Shown piece by piece: positions 37,118-47,600 of a stretch of 64,000 nt of DNA. A program made the position numbers and the translations under genes. The notes beneath the pieces were generated by a model. It searched no databases, was not told the DNA's origin, and saw only the letters and a list, made by a program, of their open reading frames with translations. Every line of letters begins with the position of its first letter. Position 1 is the stretch's first letter. Source of the stretch: Symmachiella dynata (GTDB lineage: Bacteria; Planctomycetota; Planctomycetia; Planctomycetales; Planctomycetaceae); assembly GCF_007747995.1 (NCBI RefSeq), contig NZ_CP036276.1, positions 7,430,001 to 7,494,000 of the forward strand, read 5' to 3'.

Positions 37118-37477
37118 TTACCGCATTTTTCGGGCGGTGCGAAACAGCACAAGACTGAACAACAGGAATACAAACCCAATAAACAAAGCAACTATTCCGG
37201 AACTAGGTTCGTTCAACATCGCAAATGAACCTACGACGACAAAGGGTAATGCGACCACCACCAAAAAGACTGACGTCCACAAATATATTTTGTAATTAGC
37301 CGAATAGGCTGTGACCGATTTTTGGGCGATAAAATCCCACCTCGCTACGTCTTCTTCGCAGCGATTGCGACATGCAAGCAGGTTGCCCACTTCGGCATAA
37401 CAATCGACACATAAACCGCGATGACAACTCTGGCAAACGCCGACGGCATCGGCATCGCGGTGATTGAAGCACTTCAT
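37118..37477 (-). CDS. B-box-like zinc-binding membrane protein
   Basis: A 119-residue protein. The N-terminal 45 residues carry Cys/His pairs in B-box spacing (CFNH, CQSCH, CVDC, then ACRNRC), a likely zinc-binding module. Two hydrophobic helices follow (YLWTSVFLVVVALPFVVVGS and IVALFIGFVFLLFSLVLF). The zinc module should face the cytoplasm. The ATG at 37477 starts the conserved module; GGAG is about 17 nt upstream, so an earlier start is possible. Function unknown. It converges with the NtrC-like gene. Confidence 0.65.
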   Translation of the reverse strand: MKCFNHRDADAVGVCQSCHRGLCVDCYAEVGNLLACRNRCEEDVARWDFIAQKSVTAYSANYKIYLWTSVFLVVVALPFVVVGSFAMLNEPSSGIVALFIGFVFLLFSLVLFRTARKMR

Positions 37478-37728
37478 GTTGAGCGAACGCTCCTCTTTAT
37501 CGAAGACAAGAGTGGTCGGGGAAGCGGTAATTGCCATCCATAGAACTGGGCAGTTTTTTTGCGTGATATACAGGAATGGTTTCACGTCAAGGTAGTGGGC
37601 GAGCGGCGTGTTTGCCAGTTAGCTGGTTTATTTGCCACGCAGTTCCAAAGGTCGTGGAGATTAGTCAACTCGAAATGCATAAGTTTGCTTCGTGCGTTAC
37701 CACCAGATACAAATCCTAAGGAGGCACC

Positions 37729-38208
37729 ATGGCGATTCACGAAGAAGATCCTAATTTCCTGGCCGGTTTCTTGCGGATTTGGATTGCATTTTCTGTTACG
37801 TCTTTCGTTACCGCCATCGGCTTTAGCTTGTTTTTTCATGACAACCTATTGCGGAGTGACGACCCCTATCTCGCGGGAGCGCTGGCCGGGGGTTTCGGAG
37901 CATTCTTTACCTTTTGCGCGGTTATAGCCGCTGCTTACGACAAATCCGCCTGGAAACGTCGCCTAGCATTTCTTGCCTCCGTGGGAATCTCTGTCGTGTT
38001 GTTGCTTCTGTGGGATTGGATGATTGAGGGATCAGAAGGACACGGCATGCCGACTTTCTTCGCCATCCTTGCTCTCGGGAGCGGGATTCTGGCATTCCCA
38101 CTGTTACGATTGGATCTGACGTTGCGGACGGTCATTTTGACGTCCGTGCCAGGGTTCCTAGTGGGTGCCGGATATTGCTGCGCCGCCAATTGGATGGCGA
38201 TGCGCTGA
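37729..38208 (+). CDS. Hypothetical four-helix membrane protein
   Basis: A 159-residue protein with four predicted membrane helices (FLRIWIAFSVTSFVTAIGFS, LAGALAGGFGAFFTFCAV, LAFLASVGISVVLLLLWD, and a C-terminal group from FFAILALGSGILAF to VPGFLVGAGYCCA). A strong AAGGAGG precedes the ATG at 37729. No family recognised. Confidence 0.65.
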   Translation: MAIHEEDPNFLAGFLRIWIAFSVTSFVTAIGFSLFFHDNLLRSDDPYLAGALAGGFGAFFTFCAVIAAAYDKSAWKRRLAFLASVGISVVLLLLWDWMIEGSEGHGMPTFFAILALGSGILAFPLLRLDLTLRTVILTSVPGFLVGAGYCCAANWMAMR

Positions 38209-38293
38209 TCGCCGAGAGAAACGCTTCTGATGTGGCGGCATATGGCCTTCGGCCAACCGATGTTTATGGTAGCATGTTCACGGTAAGCCGTAG

Positions 38294-38311
38294 GGCAGGC
38301 TCCCGCCTGCC
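38294..38311. repeat. Small REP-like hairpin
   Basis: Arms GGCAGGC and GCCTGCC with a TCCC loop, 43 bp before the M81 peptidase start. The sequence resembles the GGCAGxxGCCTG palindromes near 24.8 kb. Confidence 0.5.
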
Positions 38312-38353
38312 GACATTGCGCGAGAATCCAACCAGCAAATCGGAGCCAACACC

Positions 38354-39844
38354 ATGCGGATTGCTATCGGGGGTGTCCTGCACGAGACGAGTACCTGTGT
38401 CGACACGAAGACGACGCTACAGGACTTCGAGCATGACCGCGGGATCATTCGCGGCGACGATGTGCTCTCGCGGTTTCGTGGGACGAATGTCTGTACGGGG
38501 GGCTTTATTGAGGGGGCGGAGACATTCGGGTTCGAAGCGGTGCCGCTATTACGGGCGTCGGCGTTTCCCGGTGGTCTGATTGACCGCGGGGACTACGATG
38601 CGCTCAAAGCGGAGTTCCTCCAGCGATTAACAACGGCCGAGGCTGAAGGCGGGCCGGTGGATGGTGTGTTGTTGGACCTGCATGGGGCGATGGTGGTCGA
38701 AGGGATCGACGATGGCGATGGCGATTTTATCGCAGCGGTCCGCACCGCGATCGGACCGGACCGGCCGATTATTGTCACACAGGATTTGCATGGTAATCAC
38801 ACCAAGTTCCGCGTCGCTCAAGCGGATGCCTTGATCGGCTTTGACACGTTTCCACACATCGACATGGCCGAGCGGGGCGTTGAAGCAGCCGAGATGATGG
38901 TTCGCACGGTTCGTGGAGAGATCCATCCTGTTACAGCGATTTATCAATTACCGATGTTTTGGGCAACGCGCTGTCAGGTGACTGCTCATCCGCCGATGGA
39001 CGAAGTCATTCGTTTGATGCACGACATGGAACAACGGCCGGGGATTTTGAGCATCACGATCGCGACCGGGTTTCCCTGGGCCGACGTTCCGGAGGTTGGT
39101 GGGTCGGTGATGGTGGTAGCCGACGGCGATGTTGATTTGGCGCAACGCACTGCCGATGAATTCGGAAACTGGATTTGGGAACGCCGCCAACGTTGGTATT
39201 CCGCCCCGGTAACGATCAAGGAAGCTTTGGCGGCCGGTGAAGCAGCAGGGCGTTATCCGATTATCGTAGCCGACCATGCGGACAATACCGGCGGCGGTTC
39301 GCCCGGGGACTCGACGGAAGTCCTGCGGACATTTTTGGAACAGGGTTTAGAGGACGCGTTGGTGCTCTACATGGTCGACCCCGATGTGGCCGCCCAGGCG
39401 CATGCGGCTGGTGTCGGCGCAAGTATCCCGGTGTCCTTAGGAGGCAAGTCGAGTCCGGTGCAAGGAGCACCGATTGAGGCAACTGCGGAAGTGGTCGCAA
39501 TCTCCGACGGCCAGTTCGCTTATGACGGGCCGATGTTCGCCGGGCTGACCGGCAGCATGGGAACGTCAGCTTGGTTGAAAATCGACGGCGTGTCGATCGT
39601 GGTCGTTTGTGCCCGCGAACAACCCTTCGATCCGGCGTTTGCCCGCAGCCTGGGAATCGACTGCGCAGCGATGAAATACATCTCAGTCAAATCCGCAGCC
39701 CATTTCCGCGCCGCCTTCGAACCATTTGCCGGCTCGATTTACAACGTCGACGCCGCCGGAATCCACACCCACAACTTTCGCGACTTACCATTCAAAAAAC
39801 GAACCCGCCCCGTCTTTCCAGTAGAGATACCACCAGACAATTAA
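38354..39844 (+). CDS. M81 family metallopeptidase (MlrC-like)
   Basis: A 496-residue protein closely following the microcystinase C/MlrC pattern: MRIAIGGVLHETSTCVDTKT at the start, LDLHGAMVVEG, VTQDLHGNHT with metal-binding His/Asp residues, FPHIDMAERG, and the C-terminal domain with ADHADNTGGGSPGD. MlrC hydrolyses linearised microcystin fragments in Sphingomonas, but most members act on unknown small peptides or amides. No signal peptide, so cytoplasmic. No mlrA/B homologues are adjacent, so microcystin degradation should not be assumed. Its stop is followed within 20 bp by a family-1 palindrome. Confidence 0.88.
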   Translation: MRIAIGGVLHETSTCVDTKTTLQDFEHDRGIIRGDDVLSRFRGTNVCTGGFIEGAETFGFEAVPLLRASAFPGGLIDRGDYDALKAEFLQRLTTAEAEGGPVDGVLLDLHGAMVVEGIDDGDGDFIAAVRTAIGPDRPIIVTQDLHGNHTKFRVAQADALIGFDTFPHIDMAERGVEAAEMMVRTVRGEIHPVTAIYQLPMFWATRCQVTAHPPMDEVIRLMHDMEQRPGILSITIATGFPWADVPEVGGSVMVVADGDVDLAQRTADEFGNWIWERRQRWYSAPVTIKEALAAGEAAGRYPIIVADHADNTGGGSPGDSTEVLRTFLEQGLEDALVLYMVDPDVAAQAHAAGVGASIPVSLGGKSSPVQGAPIEATAEVVAISDGQFAYDGPMFAGLTGSMGTSAWLKIDGVSIVVVCAREQPFDPAFARSLGIDCAAMKYISVKSAAHFRAAFEPFAGSIYNVDAAGIHTHNFRDLPFKKRTRPVFPVEIPPDN

Positions 39845-39863
39845 GATCGCCTCCGCCACTGTT

Positions 39864-39886
39864 GTAGGGTGCGTCGCGACGCACCT
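39864..39886. repeat. Dispersed palindrome family 1, copy 4
   Basis: GTAGGGTGCGTC and its complement around CG, 20 bp after the M81 stop. It is followed by CTCGCATAGGACGAGAG and then the third family-2 inverted pair. Confidence 0.75.
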
Positions 39887-39916
39887 TTCTCGCATAGGAC
39901 GAGAGATGACCCTTTA

Positions 39917-40113
39917 GAAAAAGACTCGCGCAGAGACGCAAAGCCGCAAAGAAAAAAGAAGAGAAGAAAAGAACATTTTGTTAAAAACGTACTTTCGTAA
40001 AAACCTGTCACAACAGAATCCACCCCAGCCGCACGACCAAGCCAGTTTCTACGATAGCGTACGGTCACAAAACAACGCTTTGCGGCTCCGCGCCTCTGCG
40101 TGAGGTCTTTCGC
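39917..40113. repeat. Family 2 inverted-pair element, locus 3
   Basis: The forward arm (about 39917-39961, containing GCGCAGAGACGCAAAGCCGC) is answered by an inverted arm (about 40077-40113, containing TGCGGCTCCGCGCCTCTGCG). About 115 bp of AT-richer, non-coding DNA lie between. The whole unit is about 200 bp. Confidence 0.6.
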
Positions 40114-40181
40114 TGCGTGCGTCATACGTGATGAGTTTGGGCAATGAGGCGCATTTTGTGGTGCGAAAACCCTCACCCCGG

Positions 40182-40202
40182 CCCTCTCCCAGGGGGAGAG
40201 GG
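40182..40202. repeat. REP-like hairpin
   Basis: CCCTCTCCC and GGGAGAGGG with an AGG centre, part of the widely dispersed CCCTCACCCC-type bacterial palindrome. It lies 165 bp before the DUF1549 gene. Confidence 0.6.
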
Positions 40203-40366
40203 AGACATTTTGATGGGCTGCTACGTTGGCAAAATTGGGATGTCCATTCGATAAGAACTACCCACGGACCGGCCGATGACGTATAATCGGGGTAGCTGTG
40301 GACCCGCTCCCAGCGCCCCCCACTCCGGAATCCCTCCTAACTGTTTTTTCCCGCCTGAAGTGAACA

Positions 40367-42973
40367 ATGCGAAGACTCTCTTACGCGATATTGATCTGTC
40401 TGTGCGGACCGCTCGCCAGCTTTGCAGAGGAACCATCGACCAAGATCACTGCTGAGCAGGAAAAGTTCTTCGAAACGAAGATCCGCCCCGTGCTCGTGCA
40501 GTCGTGCTACGAATGCCATTCGGCCAAAAAACAGCAGTTCGGGTTGCGCGTCGACAGTCGGAAATTTTTGGTCGACGGAGGCGACGGCGGTTCCGCACTC
40601 ACACCGGGTAAGGTGGACGAAAGCCGGTTGTGGGAAGTGCTGCAACATGATCCCGACGACACACAGATGCCTCCCGACAGCAAACTGCCCGACGACGTGT
40701 TGGCCAATATCAAAGCCTGGATTGAGATGGGCGCCCCGTGGCCGGCCTCGGATATTCCGGCTGAAGCCGCTGATGATGTGCATTCCAATTGGCGCGACCA
40801 TTGGGCATACCAGCCGATCAAGCGCCCGGCGATTCCTAGTCCTGAAAACGATGCCTGGAGCCTGACCGAAATCGATCGGTTTATCGCCGCCAAACTCGCC
40901 GCGGCCGGACTCGCGCCCTCACCGCCGGCCGACAAAGAGTCGCAACTGCGTCGATTAAAATATGACCTGCTCGGCCTGCCCGCTGAATATGAAGAGGTCC
41001 AGCGGTTCGTGAATAATAATTCACCCACGGCCTACGACGAATTGGTCGACGAATATCTGGCGTTGCCGCAATTCGGCGAACGTTGGGCGCGGCATTGGAT
41101 GGATGTTTCGCGATATGCGGACACGAAGGGCTACCTCTTTCGAGAAGATCGCAACTACCCGGATGCTTGGCGGTATCGCGAATGGGTGATCGGGGCGCTC
41201 AACCAAGATTTGCCTTACAACGAATTTGTGATCAAGCAAATCGCCGCCGATCATGTCTCGGACGACCCGGCCGATTTGCATGCGATGGGATTTTTGACGT
41301 TGGGTCGGCGGTTCTTGAACAACCGTCACGACATTATCGACGACCGTATTGATGTCGTCACACGCGGGTTGATGGGACTGACCGTGACCTGTGCCCGGTG
41401 CCACGACCACAAGTTCGACCCGATTCCAGCGGCGGATTATTATTCGCTCTACGGCGTATTCAACAGTTGCGATGAACCGAAGAATGAACCCTCCACATTG
41501 CGGTTGGTCGATAAAGAAAAACCGGCCGACCCTGTGATTTTTCTCCGCGGCAAACCCGGGAACAACGGCCCCAAGGTTCCGCGGCAGTTCTTGCAAGTCG
41601 TGCACCGCGAAGAACGACAACCGTTTCAAAAGGGAAGCGGACGCTTGGAAATGGCGCAGGCGATCGTCGCGGCCGACAATCCGCTCACCGCTCGCGTCTG
41701 GGTCAATCGCGTCTGGGGGCATTTGATCGGCAACGCACTGGTCCGTACACCAAGTGATTTCGGCGTCCGCGCTGATCCGCCGACGCACCCAGAATTGCTG
41801 GATTATTTGGCCGGCACGCTGATCGACAACGGTTGGTCGACGAAACAACTGATTCGTGCGATTGTCAAATCGCAGGCGTATCGCCAACAGAGCGATGCCA
41901 CGCTTGAGATCATCGCGAATGATCCGGAAAACGAATTGTTGACACACATGAACCGCCGCCGCCGCGATTTTGAGGGGCTACGCGACGCGGTGTTGGCTGC
42001 TTCGGGCGAATTGGACCCCACCGTCGGCGGTCAGTCGGTCAAAATCACCGAACAACCCTTTCCCAAACGGCGGACGGTGTATGCCTTTGTCGATCGCCAA
42101 AATCTGCCGGGACTGTTCCGCGCGTTCGACTTCGCTAGTCCCGATACACATTCCCCCAAACGCTACGAAACCGATGTTCCACAACAAGCACTGTTTCTGA
42201 TGAACAGCCCGTTTTTATTGGAACAAGCAACGCAGTTGGTGGAATCGATCGCCCTCGACGATCCGGCGGAGAAGGTACGGCGGATTTATCAACAAGTCCT
42301 GGCGCGACAACCAACGGACAGCGAAATCGAATTGGCCGTGCGTTACGTCACCGGTGCGGTAGCGGATACTGATCCTGTGGAACCCAATCCATGGAGTTAT
42401 GGCTACGGCGACCTTGATCCCGAAGCGGGGAAACTGCAGGCGTTCACCCCCCTGCCCCACTTCACCGGTAAGGCGTGGCAGGGAGGCGCGAAGCTGCCTG
42501 ATGACACGTTGAGCTGGACGATGCTCAATCCCAAGGGAGGGCACCCGGGCAAAAATTTGCAGCAGGTGACCGTGCGGCGGTGGACTGCCCCAACCGATGG
42601 TCGTATTTCCGTTCGCGGGAAACTGAAACATTCCAAAAAAGAGGGAGACGGCGTGCGGGGCCGCATCTTGGTCGCCGGCGTGCAACAAGGCGAAGCCTGG
42701 CACGTTCACAACGCCGAACAGAAAACACCACTGAAGGACATCCCCGTCAAAGCGGGCGAGACGGTCGAATTTGTGACCGACTTGTGGGAAACGTTGAGTC
42801 ACGATGGTTTTGAGTGGCCGGTCACGATCACGCTGCAATCGATGACGGATGACTCTACAGTCAAATTTAGTGCGGAGGCGCAATTTGCCGGTCCGCCTCC
42901 CAGTCCGCTCACCGCATGGGCGCAATTCGCGCAAATTTTATTGCTTTCCAACGAGTTCCAATTCGTGGATTGA
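40367..42973 (+). CDS. Planctomycete cytochrome c-like (PSCyt1)/DUF1549/DUF1553 protein
   Basis: An 868-residue exported protein. After a signal peptide (LSYAILICLCGPLASFA) comes the planctomycete cytochrome-c-like domain with one haem-attachment motif (SCYECH, Cys47/Cys50/His51), then DUF1549 (from DRFIAAKLAAAGLAPSPPAD) and DUF1553 (from NPLTARVWVNRVWGHLIG). The family is a lineage marker, greatly expanded in planctomycetes; proposed roles involve extracellular oxidation or polysaccharide processing but are not established. The C-terminal segment about 680-840 is beta-rich and may be a carbohydrate-binding-like domain. The DUF1501 gene follows 2 bp after the stop, so the two are one operon. 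Confidence 0.93.
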   Translation: MRRLSYAILICLCGPLASFAEEPSTKITAEQEKFFETKIRPVLVQSCYECHSAKKQQFGLRVDSRKFLVDGGDGGSALTPGKVDESRLWEVLQHDPDDTQMPPDSKLPDDVLANIKAWIEMGAPWPASDIPAEAADDVHSNWRDHWAYQPIKRPAIPSPENDAWSLTEIDRFIAAKLAAAGLAPSPPADKESQLRRLKYDLLGLPAEYEEVQRFVNNNSPTAYDELVDEYLALPQFGERWARHWMDVSRYADTKGYLFREDRNYPDAWRYREWVIGALNQDLPYNEFVIKQIAADHVSDDPADLHAMGFLTLGRRFLNNRHDIIDDRIDVVTRGLMGLTVTCARCHDHKFDPIPAADYYSLYGVFNSCDEPKNEPSTLRLVDKEKPADPVIFLRGKPGNNGPKVPRQFLQVVHREERQPFQKGSGRLEMAQAIVAADNPLTARVWVNRVWGHLIGNALVRTPSDFGVRADPPTHPELLDYLAGTLIDNGWSTKQLIRAIVKSQAYRQQSDATLEIIANDPENELLTHMNRRRRDFEGLRDAVLAASGELDPTVGGQSVKITEQPFPKRRTVYAFVDRQNLPGLFRAFDFASPDTHSPKRYETDVPQQALFLMNSPFLLEQATQLVESIALDDPAEKVRRIYQQVLARQPTDSEIELAVRYVTGAVADTDPVEPNPWSYGYGDLDPEAGKLQAFTPLPHFTGKAWQGGAKLPDDTLSWTMLNPKGGHPGKNLQQVTVRRWTAPTDGRISVRGKLKHSKKEGDGVRGRILVAGVQQGEAWHVHNAEQKTPLKDIPVKAGETVEFVTDLWETLSHDGFEWPVTITLQSMTDDSTVKFSAEAQFAGPPPSPLTAWAQFAQILLLSNEFQFVD

Positions 42974-42975
42974 AC

Positions 42976-44427
42976 ATGACTATCGATCAAGCACACAGTC
43001 CTGAACCTGTCGTCGACCGCCGTGACATGCTCCGCCGTTGCGGCATGGGAATGGGCGGGTTGATGTTTTCGCAATTGCTGGCCGAAAGCGGTTCGGTGGA
43101 GAAAACGCTCCAGGCGGCAACGTCCAATCCGCTCTCGCCCAAAATGCCGCAGTTTCCCGCTCGCGCGAAACATGTGATTCACCTGTTCATGAATGGCGGC
43201 CCCAGCCACGTCGATACATTCGACCCCAAGCCGAAGCTCGACGAATTTCATGGCAAAAAGTTGCCCATCGAAAACCTGCGGACCGAACGCCCCACCGGTG
43301 CCGCCTTTAAGTCGCCCTTCAAATTTAAGCAATACGGCGAAAGCGGCATCCCGGTCAGCGAACTGTTCAAACACACCGCCCAGTCGATCGACGAAATCGC
43401 CGTCATCCGCTCGATGCATGCCGACGCGCCCAATCATGAACCGTCGCTGCTACTGATGAACTGCGGCGAAGCACGGCAAATCCGCCCCAGCATGGGATCC
43501 TGGTTGACCTACGGCATGGGGACGGACAACCAAAACCTGCCCGCATTTGTTGTGATGTGCCCCGGCGGATATCCGATTCAGGAATCCCAAAACTGGCAAG
43601 CCGGTTTTTTGCCGGGGATTTATCAAGGGACATACATCGACACCAAACACAAAGAGATCAACAAGTTGATCGCCAACGTCGAAAACAAGCGGCTGGGGAA
43701 ATCGCAGCAACGCAAACAACTCGATCTGCTGCAGCAGATGAACGAAAAACATCTGCAGGAGCGAGGCCACGATCCCAAGTTGGAGGCACGGATCCAGGCG
43801 TACGAACTCGCCTACCGCATGCAAATCGAAGCCGCCGATGTCTTCGACGTCAGCAGCGAACCAAAACATATTCTCGACATGTACGGACCCGGTGTTCAAG
43901 CGCGTCAAATTTTGATCGCCCGCCGCTTAGTCGAACGGGGTGTGCGGTTCGTGCAGGTCTGGCACGGCGCCGGCCAACCGTGGGACAACCATGACGATAT
44001 TGAAGTCAACCACCGTCGCCTCGCCGGTCAATGCGATCAAGCCATCGGCGCACTGCTTAAGGATTTGAAACAGCGGGGACTGCTGGAAGAGACGCTCGTC
44101 ATCTGGGGCGGAGAATTTGGCCGCACACCGGTCGTCGAATTGCCCAAGAAAGGTTCCAACGCCGGCAAGATCAACGGCCGCGACCACAACCACTGGGGCT
44201 TTACAACCTGGATGGCAGGTGGCGGGGTCCGTGGTGGTTACGTGCACGGCGCGACGGACGAATTCGGCTTCCGCGCCGTCGAGAAAAAAGTCCACGTCCA
44301 CGACCTACATGCCACAATCATGAAGCTGATGGGCTTCGATCACGAAACGTTCACCTACCGCTACGCCGGCCGCGATTTCCGCTTTACCGACGTACATGGC
44401 CGCGTCGTGAACGAACTGATCGCCTAA
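42976..44427 (+). CDS. DUF1501 domain-containing protein
   Basis: A 483-residue protein of the DUF1501 family, the usual operon partner of DUF1549/DUF1553 proteins. The N-terminus has a twin-arginine-like DRRDMLRRCGMGMGGLMF export signal. Alkaline-phosphatase/sulfatase-superfamily-like residues appear in HLFMNGGPSHVDTFDPKP and ETLVIWGGEFGRTPV, and HNHWGF near the end is typical. The start at 42976 lies 2 bp after the previous stop, so translation is probably coupled. The role is unknown. Confidence 0.93.
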   Translation: MTIDQAHSPEPVVDRRDMLRRCGMGMGGLMFSQLLAESGSVEKTLQAATSNPLSPKMPQFPARAKHVIHLFMNGGPSHVDTFDPKPKLDEFHGKKLPIENLRTERPTGAAFKSPFKFKQYGESGIPVSELFKHTAQSIDEIAVIRSMHADAPNHEPSLLLMNCGEARQIRPSMGSWLTYGMGTDNQNLPAFVVMCPGGYPIQESQNWQAGFLPGIYQGTYIDTKHKEINKLIANVENKRLGKSQQRKQLDLLQQMNEKHLQERGHDPKLEARIQAYELAYRMQIEAADVFDVSSEPKHILDMYGPGVQARQILIARRLVERGVRFVQVWHGAGQPWDNHDDIEVNHRRLAGQCDQAIGALLKDLKQRGLLEETLVIWGGEFGRTPVVELPKKGSNAGKINGRDHNHWGFTTWMAGGGVRGGYVHGATDEFGFRAVEKKVHVHDLHATIMKLMGFDHETFTYRYAGRDFRFTDVHGRVVNELIA

Positions 44428-44532
44428 CGGAGCAATTCGTTCTGTCACTCATCCAGTGCACGGTATTCGAACAGGCATCAAGAATACCGAAGCATGCGCC
44501 GCCCGTACGATTCCACACAAAAAGTACAAGTC

Positions 44533-44580
44533 GCCGAGGGCGGACTCGAACTCCCACGCCCTTTGCGGCCTCGGGATTTT
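44533..44580 (-). other. tRNA-Leu-like 3' fragment (degenerate)
   Basis: On the minus strand the segment ends in CCTCGGC, like a tRNA-Leu acceptor 3' strand, preceded by a T-loop-like GTTCGAGTCC and a class-II-like variable arm. The T-stem does not pair correctly, and no 5' half with GCCGAGG is present. It may be a decayed tRNA end left by integration, or a chance resemblance. The rest of 44428-44672 shows nothing. Confidence 0.25.
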
Positions 44581-44672
44581 ATGGATCGAGCGGTCGTGCA
44601 ATACTACCCGTGCAAAACGGCTTTTTGAGATCCAAGTTAACCCATGATTACCCAATTACGTGGGACGCGGGA

Positions 44673-47600
44673 CTATTTCGGCTTGGTCAATACGACGAAC
44701 CAATTCTTGGAGCTGTCTGCGACCAAGGCGAGGCGATAACCATCGGCGCGGGACTTGGCAATTTTTTTGTCCAAGAATTTGGGCGAGCCGACGTACCAAC
44801 GTTCTTTATGTGAATTGCGTCGAGAGAAGATGACCAGCCACCGTTTGCCATCTCGGGCGACGCTGGTGATCCCTCGGTCTTGCTTCCACTTTCTGCGAAT
44901 ACCGTCTTTGACTTTATCCCATTCATCGTAGCTCACATAGGACTGCCCACGCAGACCTGAATTCTTTGTAAACAACAAAACCCAACGCGATTCCCCATGT
45001 GCGGCGGCGGTCACTTGATATTTCTGCTTCCATCGTTTTTTTATTTCCGCATAGACCTCTTTGCGGGTTTTGTGAGTTGTGAGTACTTGCTTTCGCAATG
45101 AATTGCGTTTTTCGAAAATACCAACCCATTCGTGATCGTTGTGAGCGATGTGTCGCAGTTCCCAATTCGAATCGGCATATGTCGCCATGAGTTTTTCGAG
45201 TTCCTCGACATGCTTCACGACCTTGCCGTCTTGTAGCTCATGCACAGATTGCGGTGATAAAAGCGCATGCCACTGGCCCCGATTCCCTGCGACACCGGCG
45301 ATGTTATAACCGTCACTCCACCGCTCCGCCACCCGATTCTCTACGTCAGAGAAATCCTCTGAGAGCAGCAACTCGCCAGGAGTTTCGGGCAGACTTTGTG
45401 GAGTCGGGCGGTTCGTTAATGGGATTTCAACTCGCCCCAAGCGCTTGACTTCCAGCGACATCACATCGCCCTTTTTTGCGTTACGGACAATCTCTCGAAC
45501 GACGTCACGATTCGTCACCCGGCGGGCATTGATCGTGGTGACAACATCGAAGGACTTTAATCCCGCAGCTGCAGCAGGGCTATTTGACTCTACATAACCA
45601 ACCATCACACCGGATCGCTGGGGAACTTGCAGGGATTCCGCCAAGATCTGGTCGATCGCGTGCGTGGTAATGCCGAGGTAAGGGGTGAGGTGGTCTGCAG
45701 AAGGCATCTGTGTGGGTGGCACGATGACGGGGATTGTCCGCTCTCCTTGGGGCGTGAAATCACCTGTGCTGATGGTTGCGACGTCCCCCTCATTCACCTC
45801 ACCGGTTTTTGTTTGATAGGCTTGGATGCCCTGCTGGTTGACATCCCGCAGATCGATACGATAGTCCCCGGTACCGGTTGCCGTCAGTTTGAGCTTGAGT
45901 TCATTCGGCGCGACGCCGTCGGGGAGACGAATGACCAGCCGCTGGGGGGCCACGTGCCCCTCCTTGCCCGCTGCGGGACTCGGATAGGCTTTGAGCATAT
46001 TTTCGGGCACATACATGCAACCGGGAATTTCGTTGATGAGACCGGGTCGTTGGTCACCAAAGAACCAGGCCGCTGGATCGCCTGCCGGTTTTTCGGTCAT
46101 GCCGAACCGCCGGCCATCGGGCAGTTCGACGAGTAAGGCAATCGGCGAATGGATGTCAATCTGTACCTCAGGTTGTTCCGACAGCACGAGGCGTCCATCC
46201 TTCAACCGTGTTCCGTCGCCGTCAGATTCCCAATAACTCATATACGGTTTGTGCCAATGCGAATGGCCAATTTTGCCTTCGCCGATGTTGAACCGACTGG
46301 TGATATTGTGTTTTTCGGCGTCGAATCGAGCCTTACCGCGATAGACCACATATCGACCATGCCAACATTTGTACCAAGCATCGGGATCGCGAAACGGTTC
46401 GGGGGTTGGATCGGTATAGTCGAACAACCCCCAATAATTCCAATGTCCGTCGTACCAGACGTCGTTCGAAGCATCTTGCCAAGCCGGCCGAACCAAGACG
46501 ATGAAGGTCAGCACGTTCACGTCGCGACAAGGAAATCCCAATGAACGGACGAGCGACCCCAACAACATCGCATGTTCTTGACAGACGAACGTCGTTCCCA
46601 CATCAGGATCGGTCATCTTATAATTAGGCAGGGGAGCCCCAAATCCGTATTCCCGCCGCCATATCGACTCGGCATTACCCGTCGGCGTCCACATGTCGGC
46701 AGGCGCCCCTTTGGGCATTAAGGCATCTGTCACGAATTCCGCGATATTCTCCACAACTTTCGCCGGCGTTTCCGGGAATTCAGGATTACCCGGCGGAGGA
46801 CCGTTTCGCGTCCAGGTATTCCCATATCGAGCAGCCCGTATCGCCAGAGCGCGGATCGACTGATTGCCGACCTGTGAGATGCGAATGTCGCCTTTCATGT
46901 AGTATTCGCGGCGGGCTTCATCGACCTGGGGCATGCCGACGACCGGCCGAAAGTCAGGATATGTGATTCGGGCGATCGCTCCCGGCTTTCCATTGTCCGA
47001 TGCGATGTGAATGGATTCTTTTGCGTCGTAGAGTTTTTCTTGACGGCCCTTTGTCTCTTTTTTACCGATGACTTGAACGTCCAGTGCCTGCTTCAGCGCG
47101 ACGGACAGTTCCTTTGCCGGTTTTTCGTCCAAAGACGGTGCTCGTAGTAGGTTCAGATACATCCAGGTCTTGCGATCCAAATGCCACTGCTTCTTGACAT
47201 CGGCATCTTTCTTACGTGCAACCATGTCAGCTGAGCGAACAGGAATCACAAATGTCTGTTTAGTTTTAGGTCGTAATGCAACGCGAAAATTGCGCTGAGT
47301 CGTGACGGCATCACCATCCGCTGGAAAGTAAAACGCTGGATCATCCGGCTTGCCGAACTCTCCCTCGACGGTCACGTGCAACGTACAATCCTCGTACGTC
47401 CGACCTCCTTGATTGGAAACTGTGATTATCAACTCGGCTCGGTCGGACATCGTGAACTGTTGATCTTCGTCCCGAAGCGTAATGTCCAATTGAATCGGAC
47501 TTTTACCGACCAACTCCTCAAGCTTCTTAAAAGCTAGTCGTGCAAGCCGCGTCGATTCTTTCGTAGTAAAAGCAATCTGATCAAATTCCTCACCGACAAA

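Noticed and set aside
38354-39844. Microcystin-degradation locus
   Set aside because: Only an MlrC-like gene is present; MlrA, MlrB and MlrD homologues are absent, and the family is broad.
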